Source: Pseudooceanicola sp. HF7
GTDB lineage: Bacteria; Pseudomonadota; Alphaproteobacteria; Rhodobacterales; Rhodobacteraceae
DNA: 64,000 nt
Direction of reading: 5' to 3'
Assembly (NCBI RefSeq): GCF_011806405.1
Contig: NZ_JAATOW010000022.1
Coordinates: 18,639-82,638 of the forward strand
This document shows, piece after piece, positions 34,367 to 43,147 of this stretch; within the stretch, counting starts at the first letter, position 1, and each line of letters opens with the position of its first letter. Below the pieces are notes generated by a model. It was not told the DNA's origin. It ran no database searches and saw nothing but the letters and a program-made list of their open reading frames with translations. The position numbers were made by a program, and so were the translations under genes.

Positions 34367-35884
34367 TCAGAGGGCGAAGAGGTCCTGTTCGACGCCGGCT
34401 GTCTCGAACAGGTAGTCTCGGCTGGCCGTCAGTTCGGAGCGCAGGCGGGCGATGTCGAAGCCGACGACCTGGCCCTGCCACTTGCGGGGGCGGCCCGCGA
34501 CCAGGACCGTGTCGACGTTGGTACGCTCCATCAGGGTGACAACCGCGCCGGCCGCGTTGTTCAGGGGCGCGACGTTCAGCGCCTCTGCGTCCAGCAGGAC
34601 GATATCGGCGGCCTTGCCGGGGGTCAGGCTGCCGGTCACGCGGTCCAGCTTCAGGCCCTTCGCACCGTCGATCGTGGCGTGGCGCAGGGCGTCTGCGCAT
34701 TGCATCAGCGCGGGGTAGTCCTGGGCGCCGGAGAGCGCGGCCTCGTTCACGAACATGCGCTGCAGGGTGATGAGGCCCCGCATCTGGGTGAAGGGATCCG
34801 CCGTCATCGTGCATTCCACGTCCGAGGACAGCGAGGTCGTCATGCCAAGGTCCAGCGCCTTCTGGATCGGCGGGGTGCCGTGGCGCATGTGCATCTCGAT
34901 CGGCACGGCAAGGGAGACATGCGCGCCGGCGTCCGCGGCCCGTTGCCAGGCCATGTCTGACATGCCGGTCATGTGGATGAAGATGTTGTCCTCTCCGAAC
35001 TCGCCGGCCTCTGCCAGCTGGTCGAAGGTGCCGGCCATGCCGAAGGTGCCCACGACATGCAGCGCGATGGGCAGGCCAAGTTCGCGCCCGATGGCCCAGG
35101 AGGTCTCGTACCCCGGCAGGTAGATTTCGCCGCCCATGACCATGGTCAGCAGCTGGTCATCGGACGAGAAGTACTGCTGCTTGATGCGCCGGGCGTCCTG
35201 CGGGTACTGGGAGCGGTCGCCGTGGCCCTCGAAATAGCCGAAGACGGCGCGGCGGCCTGCATCGGCCAGCCCTTCGATCGCGGCATCGGAATGTTCCGGG
35301 CTGTGGTGGATCTGGCTGACATCCATCACCGTGGTGACCCCGGCGTCGATCTGTGAGATGCCGGCGAAGAGCTCGTTGATGTAGACGTCCTCGGGGCGGT
35401 AGGCCATCGAGAACTGCTGCAGGATGGTTTCGTAGTAGTTGGTCGCGTTCACCTCGCGGCCGTCGTTCACCAGGATGCCATGGGCCAGCTGGCTGCGCAG
35501 GGCGGTTTCGAACTGGTGGTGGTGGGTGTCGATGAAGCCGGGCATGACGATCTTGCCGGCGGCGTCGATCACGGTGGCGTCCGGGGCGTCGATGCTGGCG
35601 GCCACCTGGACGATCCGGTCGCCTTCGATCAGCACGTCGCCGCTGGCGAAGTTGCCGACCGCGTCATCCATCGACAGGATCACCCCGCCGCGGATCAGGG
35701 TGCGGCGACCGGGCTCTCCCATGCCCTCGGGGATGGTGCTTTCGGCCACCTGCTGGGCCCTGGCACTGGTGCCAAAGGTCGCGGTGGCGGCCATGGCGGC
35801 ACCGCCGATGGCGCTGGTTTTCAGGAAGTCGCGCCGTGACGGGCATGGCGCCTTGGGGCGGCGGGGATCGCAGAGTCTGCACAT
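34367..35884 (-). CDS. Tat-exported amidohydrolase (TRZ/ATZ type)
   Basis: Metal-dependent hydrolase of 505 residues of the amidohydrolase superfamily. An unusual N-terminus (MCRLCDPRRPKAPCP) precedes a Tat motif SRRDFLKTSAIGGAAMA, so the mature enzyme is probably periplasmic. Metal-site motifs: MPGFIDTHHHQFETAL, ALHVVGTFGM, FIHMTGMS and SLSSDVECTM, the His, His, His, Asp pattern of cytosine-deaminase/chlorohydrolase relatives. The C-terminus returns to the beta-sandwich (GKAADIVLLDAEALNVAP). Good GGAGG before the ATG. It is next to the IclR-dioxygenase genes and may process their substrate; the substrate is unknown. Confidence 0.85.
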   Translation of the reverse strand: MCRLCDPRRPKAPCPSRRDFLKTSAIGGAAMAATATFGTSARAQQVAESTIPEGMGEPGRRTLIRGGVILSMDDAVGNFASGDVLIEGDRIVQVAASIDAPDATVIDAAGKIVMPGFIDTHHHQFETALRSQLAHGILVNDGREVNATNYYETILQQFSMAYRPEDVYINELFAGISQIDAGVTTVMDVSQIHHSPEHSDAAIEGLADAGRRAVFGYFEGHGDRSQYPQDARRIKQQYFSSDDQLLTMVMGGEIYLPGYETSWAIGRELGLPIALHVVGTFGMAGTFDQLAEAGEFGEDNIFIHMTGMSDMAWQRAADAGAHVSLAVPIEMHMRHGTPPIQKALDLGMTTSLSSDVECTMTADPFTQMRGLITLQRMFVNEAALSGAQDYPALMQCADALRHATIDGAKGLKLDRVTGSLTPGKAADIVLLDAEALNVAPLNNAAGAVVTLMERTNVDTVLVAGRPRKWQGQVVGFDIARLRSELTASRDYLFETAGVEQDLFAL

Positions 35885-35944
35885 GTTTTCTCTCCTCCAG
35901 AAACGGTGTGTCAGGTCGTTGGTGTCTCCGGCATCGCTCCCGGA

Positions 35945-36748
35945 TCAGGGGGCCAGCACCGATCCGAGTACCGGGTAGCGCGTCAGCTGATGTGCGATAT
36001 GCGAGGCCGTGGTGCGCAGCTCCGGCAGGCGTTCCTCTACCAGTTTCTCTGGCGTGACGAGGCCGGTGTAGCCGGAGCTGTTCAGGGCCGCGATAGTGCG
36101 CCCCTCGGCATTCCTGATGGGCACCGCGATGGCGGTGATCCCGTAGTCAAGCTGGTCGACGGTGGTGGCGTAGCCGTTCCGGCAGACCTCCTCTATTTCC
36201 CTGGCAAAGTGATCGGGGTCGATGCAGGTCTTGGCTGTCAGCGCCTCCGGCTTCAGTTCGGCCAGCCAGGCTTCGCGTTCGGCATCCGGCAGGCCCGCGA
36301 CCAGGACGCGGCCCATGGAGGTCGCGAAGGCGGGGTAGCGCACCCCGACATTCGCGGCCGCCCGCCGCGCCCGCTGGACGGAGACATGGGCGATGTAGAT
36401 CACGTCATGCCCGTCCAGCGTCGCGATGGAGGACGCGTCGCCGAAGGTGTCCACCAGGCTGCGCAGCTCCGGTTGCAGGACTTCCTCGATCCCCGTGGCG
36501 CCGTAGAAGGCAGAGCCCAGGGTCAGGATCCGCGGCGTCAGGTGAAACCGTTTCCCGCTGCGTCCTATGAACCCGAGGTGCTCCAGCGTGATCAGGCTGC
36601 GCCTGGCGGCGGCGGGGGACAGGTTCACTGTCTTGGCCACCTCGCTCAGGGTCATCTCTGGGCGGGATCCGTCGAGGCTTTGCAGGATCGCGAGACCCTT
36701 TGCCAGGCTGTCGACGAATTCGGACGGTTTGTCAGCGGGATTGGTCAA
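35945..36748 (-). CDS. IclR-family regulator (PcaR/PobR-like)
   Basis: Regulator of 267 residues. The winged helix-turn-helix (about 15-75: VDSLAKGLAILQSLDG, MTLSEVAKTVNLSPAAARRSLITLEHLGFI) is followed by the IclR effector domain (YATTVDQLDYGITAIAVPIRNAEG). Its size and motifs resemble regulators of aromatic degradation. The start appears to be TTG at 36748, 5 bases after the dioxygenase stop and behind GGAAGG, so it is co-transcribed with the dioxygenase. A TTTCG-N5-CGAAA palindrome in the divergent promoter is a likely target. Confidence 0.9.
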   Translation of the reverse strand: MTNPADKPSEFVDSLAKGLAILQSLDGSRPEMTLSEVAKTVNLSPAAARRSLITLEHLGFIGRSGKRFHLTPRILTLGSAFYGATGIEEVLQPELRSLVDTFGDASSIATLDGHDVIYIAHVSVQRARRAAANVGVRYPAFATSMGRVLVAGLPDAEREAWLAELKPEALTAKTCIDPDHFAREIEEVCRNGYATTVDQLDYGITAIAVPIRNAEGRTIAALNSSGYTGLVTPEKLVEERLPELRTTASHIAHQLTRYPVLGSVLAP

Positions 36749-36753
36749 TCGGT

Positions 36754-37617
36754 TCAGCCTTCCGGTGCGAGAATGAAGTCGAACTCGAAAACCGCATCGG
36801 GCTTGACGTCAAGCGCGTAGTCGAACTGGTCGGCCTTGCGCAGGGGCTGCACCTTGGCGATGAGCGATTTGCGCACACCGAAGACGGCGTCGTTGTCGAT
36901 GTATTCCGTGTTCTCGAAGAAGACTTCGGTGGTGATGTCCGCCATGCCCTTGGCGCGGATGATGTAATGCAGGTGCGCGGCGCGCCAGGCGTGGCGGTTG
37001 CCGGCGCGCAGCAGCTCGCCCACGGGGCCGTCGTAGGGCACGGTATAGGGCTTGGGCAGCACGGTCGTGTAGTAGTAGCGCCCCTCGGAATCGGTGGTGA
37101 ACTTGGCGCGCAGGTCCATCTTGTCCTGGCCCTGAGCCTGTTCCTGGATGGGGTAGGTGCCCGCGCCGTCGGCCTGCCAGGTGTCGATGATCGCGCCCGG
37201 CAGGGGCTTGTGCAGCGTGTCGGTGACCTTGCCATGAACCAGCACGATGGCGCCGTCGCGCCCTTCGGACAGGTCGGCGCCCAGTTTCTTTTCCGGGGCA
37301 TCGTCCAGGTAGAAGGGGCCCAGGTTCGACCCCTCTGTCGCGCCGCCCCGGGTGTTGATCATGTCGACCAGCGCAGAGAAGCCGAGCACGTCGGACAGCA
37401 GGATGAACTCATGCCGTTCGGGGGTGGATATCTGCCCGCAATCATAGAGAAAATTCAGGACGCGCATCCATTCGTCATGGGTCACGCCCTGTTCCCGCGT
37501 GTAGTCGTGCAGGTGCTCGATCAGGCCGTGCAGAAGCTGTTCGAAGCGGCTGCCCGGCTCTGTCGCGAAGCTTTCCTTCACGGCGTCTGTGATCTTGTAC
37601 TGGTTGATGTCGCGCAT
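36754..37617 (-). CDS. Intradiol ring-cleavage dioxygenase
   Basis: Non-haem Fe(III) dioxygenase of 287 residues of the catechol/hydroxyquinol 1,2-dioxygenase family. The N-terminal helical dimerisation domain (about 1-100) is followed by TEGSNLGPFYLDDAP, VHGKVTDTLHKPLPGAIIDTWQADGAGTY, the ligand Tyr region RYYYTTVLPKPYTVP and the ligand His region HAWRAAHLHYI. These supply the 2-Tyr 2-His iron site. It differs in its neighbours from the usual ortho-pathway genes (no muconate cycloisomerase), so the ring substrate is not evident. GGGAGAGAG precedes the ATG at 37617. Confidence 0.88.
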   Translation of the reverse strand: MRDINQYKITDAVKESFATEPGSRFEQLLHGLIEHLHDYTREQGVTHDEWMRVLNFLYDCGQISTPERHEFILLSDVLGFSALVDMINTRGGATEGSNLGPFYLDDAPEKKLGADLSEGRDGAIVLVHGKVTDTLHKPLPGAIIDTWQADGAGTYPIQEQAQGQDKMDLRAKFTTDSEGRYYYTTVLPKPYTVPYDGPVGELLRAGNRHAWRAAHLHYIIRAKGMADITTEVFFENTEYIDNDAVFGVRKSLIAKVQPLRKADQFDYALDVKPDAVFEFDFILAPEG

Positions 37618-37673
37618 GTCTCTCTCCCTTTGCGAACATCGCGAGGCCTCTCTCCTGCCCCCGACAATGATGC

Positions 37674-37703
37674 TTGACGGGACCGTAATCTGCCTCCTAC
37701 ACT
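37674..37703 (+). promoter_or_regulatory. Promoter of the catabolic operon
   Basis: TTGACG (37674-37679), an 18-base spacer and TACACT (37698-37703). It lies in the 131-base divergent region and faces the citryl-CoA-lyase-like gene. Confidence 0.55.
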
Positions 37704-37721
37704 TTCGGCAAGAGCAAATAA

Positions 37722-37736
37722 TTTCGGTATGCGAAA
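37722..37736. promoter_or_regulatory. Candidate IclR operator
   Basis: TTTCG-GTATG-CGAAA, a perfect 5+5+5 palindrome between the predicted -10 and the ribosome site of the operon. Its size and TTCG/CGAA half-sites fit IclR-family operators. A position downstream of the -10 suggests repression. Confidence 0.5.
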
Positions 37737-37748
37737 AAGGGAAGCGTA

Positions 37749-38552
37749 ATGCGCATCGGAAAACAGGATCAGTCCTTTACAGCCATCGCGACGTCAGACG
37801 CGGAAAGCATCACCGTGCGGGGCAAGGATCTGTGCGACGAGCTGATCGGGAAGATCGACTTTACCGATTACTTCTGGCTGCTGGTACTGGGGGAACATCC
37901 CACGGCGAAGCAGCGCCGCATGATGGATGCCTGCCTTGTGGCGATTGCCGAACATGGGCTGGTGCCCTCTGTCCAGGCCGCGCGGATGACGCTGGCGGCC
38001 GGGCCGGACGCCTGGCAGGGGGCCATGTCCGCCGGGCTGCTGGGCATGGGCAGCGTGGTCGCCGGGTCGTCAGAGGCCGCCGCCTATTTCCTGCAGGAGG
38101 TGCTGGACAAGGCCGAGGCCGATGACACGGACGTGGAAACCGCGGCGATTGCCAGCCTGAAGGCCTGTGCCGCAGCGAAGAAGAAGGTGCCCGGCCTGGG
38201 CCACCCGCAGCATGATTCCGGCGATCCCCGCGCCAATGTCCTGCTGGAGATCGCGGATGATATCGAGGTCAGCGGGCGCTACGTCGACTGCCTGCGCCTC
38301 CTTGGCAAACACGCGCCCGAGATCACGGGACGGCCTCTGCCGATCAACGTGTCCGGCGCGATCCCGGCCACGATCCTGGACGCAGGCTTCCCGTTGCAGG
38401 CCGTGAAGGCCGTGCCGCTGCTGGCCCGTGCCGCCGGTCTTTCCGCGCATCTCTACGAAGAGAGCCTGCGGTCCATCGGCTTCATCATGTCCAACGAGGC
38501 CGACAAGGCCATCACCTATGACGGCCCCAAGTCGTCGAAAAACAAGGGCTGA
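37749..38552 (+). CDS. Citryl-CoA-lyase-like protein (citrate synthase fold)
   Basis: Protein of 267 residues, equal to the conserved core of citrate synthase without its N-terminal part. LVLGEHPTAKQRRMMDACLVAIAEHG carries the first His region and KKKVPGLGHPQHDSGDPRAN the second, which bind oxaloacetate-like groups and CoA. Short members are annotated as citryl-CoA lyases, which split an acyl-CoA with a beta-hydroxy acid pattern. Followed 11 bases later by a CoA transferase, it plausibly cleaves the CoA ester that enzyme makes. The true substrate is unknown. Confidence 0.8.
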   Translation: MRIGKQDQSFTAIATSDAESITVRGKDLCDELIGKIDFTDYFWLLVLGEHPTAKQRRMMDACLVAIAEHGLVPSVQAARMTLAAGPDAWQGAMSAGLLGMGSVVAGSSEAAAYFLQEVLDKAEADDTDVETAAIASLKACAAAKKKVPGLGHPQHDSGDPRANVLLEIADDIEVSGRYVDCLRLLGKHAPEITGRPLPINVSGAIPATILDAGFPLQAVKAVPLLARAAGLSAHLYEESLRSIGFIMSNEADKAITYDGPKSSKNKG

Positions 38553-38563
38553 GGAGAGCGTCC

Positions 38564-39709
38564 ATGGTCAAGATTCTGAAAGGCGTGCGCGTCGTCGAAC
38601 TGGGCACCTATATCACCGGTCCGGCCTGCGGCATGCATCTGGCGGATCTGGGCGCGGATGTCGTCAAGGTCGAACGCCCCGGCACCGGGGATCCCTTCCG
38701 GGCCTTCAAGGGCGGGCTCTATTCGCCCCATTACCAGACCTACAACCGCAACAAGCGCTCGATCGCGCTGGATACCAAGGATCCCGAGGACCTTGCCGTC
38801 TTCCACGGGCTGATCGAGACGGCGGACATCTTCGTGCAGAACTTCCGCCCCGGCGTGGCCGAGCGCCTGGGCGCGGGCGAAGAGGAGCTGCGCAAGCTGA
38901 ACCCCAAGCTGATCTATTGCGCCATTTCCGGCCTTGGGCCATCGGGGCCGGCAAAGGATCGGCCGGTCTATGACTCGGTCGCGCAGGCCGCCAGCGGCTA
39001 CCTGCGGCTGCTGACCCCGCCGGAGAACCCGCGCGTGATCGGCCCGGCCATCGCCGATGCGGTCACCGGGCAATATGCTTCCATGGCCTGTATCGCGGCG
39101 CTGTTTGACCGTGAGCGGGGCGGGAAGGGGCGGCGCATCGACATCTCCATGCTGGAGGCGATGTGCCATTTCAACCTGGACAGCTTCACCCATTACTATT
39201 CGGTCGGAGAGGTCATGGGCCCGCTGTCGCGCCCCACGGTGTCGCAAAGCTACACCTTTAAATGTGCGGACGGAAAGTGGATCGCCTTCCATCTTTCCAG
39301 CCCCGAGAAGTTCTGGGAAGGCCTGCTGGAGGCCACCGGCCAGGAGCAGCTGAAGGAGGATCCGCGCTTTGCCGAGCGGCTGCAGCGGATCGAGCACCAG
39401 GATGATCTGATTGCCCATTTCACGCCTGTCTTCGCCAGCGAGCCGCGGGATGTCTGGTGCGATCGGCTGCGCGCGGCCGAGGTGCCCTATTCCCCGGCTT
39501 ACGAAAGCTCCGAAGCGCTGGAGGATCCGCAGGCACAGCACCTGGGCATCAAGGTCAGCGCCCCAAGTGCCGAGATCGGCACCTTCACCACGGTGCGCCC
39601 GCCCTACAACTTCGACGGCGCCGCCGAGACCGAGGTGATGGCGCCGCCGCAACTGGACGAACACGGCGCGGAACTGCGCGCCGAGGTCGCCCGGCGCAAG
39701 GCCGGCTAG
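38564..39709 (+). CDS. Class III CoA transferase (CaiB/BaiF family)
   Basis: Protein of 381 residues. The start ILKGVRVVELGTYITGPACGMHLADLGADVVKVERPGTGDPFR is the CaiB-family signature. The covalent Asp is expected in GRRIDISMLEAM (about residue 190-201). These enzymes move CoA between organic acids without free thioester intermediates. Set between the lyase and YciI genes in one operon, it probably activates the ring-cleavage or imported acid. GGAGAGCG precedes the ATG. Confidence 0.92.
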   Translation: MVKILKGVRVVELGTYITGPACGMHLADLGADVVKVERPGTGDPFRAFKGGLYSPHYQTYNRNKRSIALDTKDPEDLAVFHGLIETADIFVQNFRPGVAERLGAGEEELRKLNPKLIYCAISGLGPSGPAKDRPVYDSVAQAASGYLRLLTPPENPRVIGPAIADAVTGQYASMACIAALFDRERGGKGRRIDISMLEAMCHFNLDSFTHYYSVGEVMGPLSRPTVSQSYTFKCADGKWIAFHLSSPEKFWEGLLEATGQEQLKEDPRFAERLQRIEHQDDLIAHFTPVFASEPRDVWCDRLRAAEVPYSPAYESSEALEDPQAQHLGIKVSAPSAEIGTFTTVRPPYNFDGAAETEVMAPPQLDEHGAELRAEVARRKAG

Positions 39710-39735
39710 GCGGCAGACCTTCGGGAGGGGGACAT

Positions 39736-40134
39736 ATGACAGAGATCATCAAGGCGGTTCCGGCCGCGGACGTGAAAGAGGCCAGCAAGGAGATGCTGCA
39801 AAAGCAGCTCTTCGCCATCTTCACCAGCCCGGTCAACGGGATGGGTCCGGTCTTTGACCACCTGGAAGAGCACCTGGCCTTCCAGGTGCAGCTGGAAAAG
39901 GACGGCATCCTCTATGCCGCCGGGCCGATGTGGACCGACGACGAGGAAAGCTGGGAAGGCGAGGGGCTTGTCGTGATCCGCGCGCAGTCGCGGGCAGAGG
40001 CAATGCGGATCGCGCAGGGCGATCCGATGCACAAGGCGGGCGCGCGGGAATTCCGCGTGCGCCCGTGGATGATCAACGAAGGCACCGTGACGGTCCGGCT
40101 CGACATGTCCAGCCAGAGCTTCGCGATCGTCTGA
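39736..40134 (+). CDS. YciI-like (YCII-domain) protein
   Basis: Small protein of 132 residues with the dimeric alpha/beta ferredoxin-like YCII fold: FDHLEEHLAFQVQLEKDGILYAAGPM holds the conserved His region, and AQSRAEAMRIAQGDPMHKAG the later conserved Asp-Pro. Relatives include muconolactone-isomerase-like and chloro-aromatic pathway enzymes. In this operon a role as an isomerase or decarboxylating lyase on a ring-cleavage product is possible. The ATG at 39736 follows GGGAGGGGG. Confidence 0.85.
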   Translation: MTEIIKAVPAADVKEASKEMLQKQLFAIFTSPVNGMGPVFDHLEEHLAFQVQLEKDGILYAAGPMWTDDEESWEGEGLVVIRAQSRAEAMRIAQGDPMHKAGAREFRVRPWMINEGTVTVRLDMSSQSFAIV

Positions 40135-40157
40135 ACTTTCTTTGGGAGGAGAAAACC

Positions 40158-41237
40158 ATGAACTACTTGCTTCGCACCGCGCTTGTCGGCGCGCTTGTCA
40201 TGCCCGGCGCGGCCTTCGCGCAGGAAACGATCAGCCTTACGGTGGCCTCCAGCCACCCGACGGTCATTCCCTGGGTGGGCATGATCAAGACCCACTTCAT
40301 GGCCCGCACGGATGAGATCCTGGCGGAGTCCGGCGAGTACCAGATCGACTGGAACGAGGCCTTCGGCGGCCAGCTTTACAAGGCCAACGCCACGCTGGAT
40401 TCGGTCGAGCAGGGCATCACGGATGTCGGCTGGGTCTTCTCCATGCTGGAGCCAGCCAAGCTGCCGATGAGCCAGGCGTCTTCCTACGCGCCCTTCACCA
40501 CCGCCGATGCGGCGCTGCAGCTGGAGGTCATGCAGGAGCTCTTTGAAACCAACGAGGCCTTCCGAGAGGAATGGGAGCAGTACAACCTCAAGGTGCTCGG
40601 CTTCACCGGGACGGACAGCTACGATGTCTACACGTCAGAGCCGATCGATGGCTTTGCCGATCTCGACGGGATGAAACTGTCTGCGCCGGGCGTGCTGGGC
40701 AACTGGCTGCGCGGCACCGGGGCGAATGCCGTGGATGGGTCGCTGACCAGCTTCTACACCGATATCCAGACCGGCGTCTCCGATGGCGTGCTGTCCCTTG
40801 CGCTGGGGGTTCTGCCCGCGAAGATCTACGAGGTCGCGCCGCATGTGACCAAGGTCGACATGGGCGTCGCCTTCTCCGGGGCCGTCGCGATCAACCGCGA
40901 CAGCTGGGATGCGCTGCCCGAACCCGTGCAGAAGGCCATGATCGAGGCCGGGGCCTATTACACGGAATCCCACGGGCGTGACCTGAACGAACGCCATGCC
41001 GCCGCGCTTGAGATGATGCTTGAAGCCGGCGCGGACCAGTCCACCCCGGTGGAGATCACCCCGATGAGCGAAGAAGACCGCAAGGCCTGGGTGACCGCGA
41101 TGCCCAATATCGCCAAGGAATGGGCCGATGGGCTGGAAGAGCGTGGCATGCCCGCGCGGGAGTTCATGCAGTCCTACATCAACGGCGTGCGGGAGCGTGG
41201 CGGAGAGCCGGTGCGCGCCTGGGACGACGAGCTTTGA
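40158..41237 (+). CDS. dctP: TRAP transporter substrate-binding protein
   Basis: Periplasmic binding protein of 359 residues of the DctP family. The signal peptide is LLRTALVGALVMPGAAFAQ. Family motifs include WNEAFGGQLYKANATLDSVEQGITDVGWV and the later DGMKLSAPGVLGNWLRGTGANAV, where an Arg usually binds the ligand carboxylate. So the ligand is probably an organic acid. GGGAGGAG stands before the ATG at 40158. It is the first of three TRAP genes. Confidence 0.93.
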   Translation: MNYLLRTALVGALVMPGAAFAQETISLTVASSHPTVIPWVGMIKTHFMARTDEILAESGEYQIDWNEAFGGQLYKANATLDSVEQGITDVGWVFSMLEPAKLPMSQASSYAPFTTADAALQLEVMQELFETNEAFREEWEQYNLKVLGFTGTDSYDVYTSEPIDGFADLDGMKLSAPGVLGNWLRGTGANAVDGSLTSFYTDIQTGVSDGVLSLALGVLPAKIYEVAPHVTKVDMGVAFSGAVAINRDSWDALPEPVQKAMIEAGAYYTESHGRDLNERHAAALEMMLEAGADQSTPVEITPMSEEDRKAWVTAMPNIAKEWADGLEERGMPAREFMQSYINGVRERGGEPVRAWDDEL

Positions 41238-41252
41238 TCGCGAGTCCCTGAC

Positions 41253-41822
41253 GTGACCCAGTCGAAAAATGAACAAACCTGTGCCGGAGGATCCCGGCAC
41301 AGCGCTCTTGCCGGTCGCCTCTGGGGCGGCGTGGTGAATGCGCTGGCGGCCTTCGGGACCGCGCTGATCGCCGGCCTGATGCTGCTGATCTGCGCGGATA
41401 TCGTGGCGCGCAACGGCATGGGGGCCTCTTTGCCCCTGGTGTCAGAGCTGGGCGCGCTGCTGCTGGTGATGATCGTCTGCCTGCAGTTCGGGGCCACCAT
41501 CCGCGCCGACCGCCTTGCGCGGGCGGGGCTTTTCCTTGATCCCCTTCGCCAGCGCCGGCCCCGCGTCAGCGCGGCGCTCGAGGCGCTCTTCTGCCTGGTC
41601 GGCGCCTGGATGATCGGCCTGATGGCCTGGGCCACCTGGGGCGTGCTGACCAAGGACTGGGACCGGCGCGAGTTCATCGGCACCCCCGGCCTGGGCACGC
41701 TGCCCACATGGCCCTTCCGGGTCTTCATCCTGCTGGGCCTGACGGTCGCGGCAGTGGAATTCGCGGTGCGCGCCGTGCGGAATATCCGCGCCGCCGCAGG
41801 CTATGCAGAGGTAACACGATGA
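41253..41822 (+). CDS. dctQ: TRAP transporter small membrane subunit
   Basis: DctQ-type protein of 189 residues with four predicted helices: about 28-50 (VVNALAAFGTALIAGLMLLICADI), 60-80, 100-120 and 145-165. It clamps the large subunit in the inner membrane. The GTG start at 41253 has a weak ribosome site. The stop overlaps the dctM start by 4 bases. Confidence 0.9.
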   Translation: MTQSKNEQTCAGGSRHSALAGRLWGGVVNALAAFGTALIAGLMLLICADIVARNGMGASLPLVSELGALLLVMIVCLQFGATIRADRLARAGLFLDPLRQRRPRVSAALEALFCLVGAWMIGLMAWATWGVLTKDWDRREFIGTPGLGTLPTWPFRVFILLGLTVAAVEFAVRAVRNIRAAAGYAEVTR

Positions 41823-43132
41823 CTCCGCTGGAGATTGGCTATTACGCCGTCGGTGGCCTTCTGGTCCTGATCTACCTTGGCATGCCCATCGGCATCGGGA
41901 TGCTTGGCGTATCCTTCCTGGGGGTGACCCTTATCCGCAACGATGACGTCGCCCTGCGGATGCTGGGCGCGGCGGGCAACGACAGCCTGCGCGAATACCT
42001 TTACGCGGTGGTGCCGCTTTTCGTGCTGATGGGCTTGCTGGTCACCGTGTCCAACGTGGGCAAGGATACCTTTGACGTCTTCCAGAGGATGCTGCGCCGG
42101 ATGATGGCGGGCCTGGGCATCGCGACGGTCTTTGCCAATGCGGTCTTTGCCTCCATCACCGGGATCTCCATCGCCTCTGCCACCGTGTTCAGCCGGGTCG
42201 CCGTGCCGGAGATGACGCGCCACGGCTATTCCAAGCGGTTCGCCACCGGGGTGGTCGCGGGATCCTCTGTCCTGGGCATGATGATCCCGCCCTCGCTTCT
42301 GATGATCGTCTACGCGGTGCTGGCAGAGGAATCCGTGGGCCGCATGTTCCTGGCCGGGATCGGCCCGGGCATCCTGCTGGCGCTGGTCTTTTCCGCGACG
42401 ATCCTGCTGATGGCCGGCTGGCGCAAGGAGCTGGTCTATGCCCGCCCCGATGACGCGCCCGAGTCCGAGGATTTCACCTTTGGAGAAATCGTCAGGAAGG
42501 CGCTGCCGATCCTGGCGCTGATGCTGGTGGTCCTGGGCGGTCTTTACGGCGGTTTCCTGAACCCGACCGAGGCCGGGGCCGCCGGTGCCGCCGGGGCGCT
42601 GGTGATCGCCCTGATGCGCCGCGCCCTTCCGGCGCGCACGCTCTGGAACCTGATGGTGGAGACCGGGCAGATCACCGTTTCGGTGCTGTTCCTGATCCTC
42701 GCCGCGACCTTCTTCAGCCGGATGCTGGCGCTGTCCGGCGTGCCGCGCGAACTGGCGGCGCTGTTCCTGGACAGCTCCATCGGGCCCTTCGGCTTCCTGC
42801 TGGTCTACCTGGTGCTGATCGTGCTGCTGGGCTGCCTGATCGATTCCATCTCGATCATGCTGATCGTCCTTCCGATCGCCCTGCCGGTGGCAGAGGCCGC
42901 CGGGTTTGACCTGATCTGGTTCGGGGTTCTGACCGTCGTCGCGGTGGAGATGGGGTTGCTGACACCGCCCTTCGGCCTATCAGTCTATACCATCAAGTCC
43001 GCCATCGACGATCCGGAGCTTTCGGTCGGCGACATCTTCCGCGGCGCCTTTCCCTTCGTCCTGGCGATGGTGGTGGCGCTGGCGATCCTTATTGCCTTCC
43101 CGTCGATCTCGACGTGGCTGGCACGACTTTGA
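41819..43132 (+). CDS. dctM: TRAP transporter large membrane subunit
   Basis: DctM-type protein of 437 residues with about twelve membrane segments, which carries the sodium-coupled transport. Motifs include VFASITGISIASATVFSRVAVPEM, VAGSSVLGMMIPPSLLMIVYAV and the second-half equivalent EMGLLTPPFGLSVYTIKS. It starts at an ATGA overlap with dctQ; the frame is open further upstream to 41708, but that part overlaps dctQ. Confidence 0.95.
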   Translation: MTPLEIGYYAVGGLLVLIYLGMPIGIGMLGVSFLGVTLIRNDDVALRMLGAAGNDSLREYLYAVVPLFVLMGLLVTVSNVGKDTFDVFQRMLRRMMAGLGIATVFANAVFASITGISIASATVFSRVAVPEMTRHGYSKRFATGVVAGSSVLGMMIPPSLLMIVYAVLAEESVGRMFLAGIGPGILLALVFSATILLMAGWRKELVYARPDDAPESEDFTFGEIVRKALPILALMLVVLGGLYGGFLNPTEAGAAGAAGALVIALMRRALPARTLWNLMVETGQITVSVLFLILAATFFSRMLALSGVPRELAALFLDSSIGPFGFLLVYLVLIVLLGCLIDSISIMLIVLPIALPVAEAAGFDLIWFGVLTVVAVEMGLLTPPFGLSVYTIKSAIDDPELSVGDIFRGAFPFVLAMVVALAILIAFPSISTWLARL

Positions 43133-43147
43133 AACGAAAGAGGCCCC

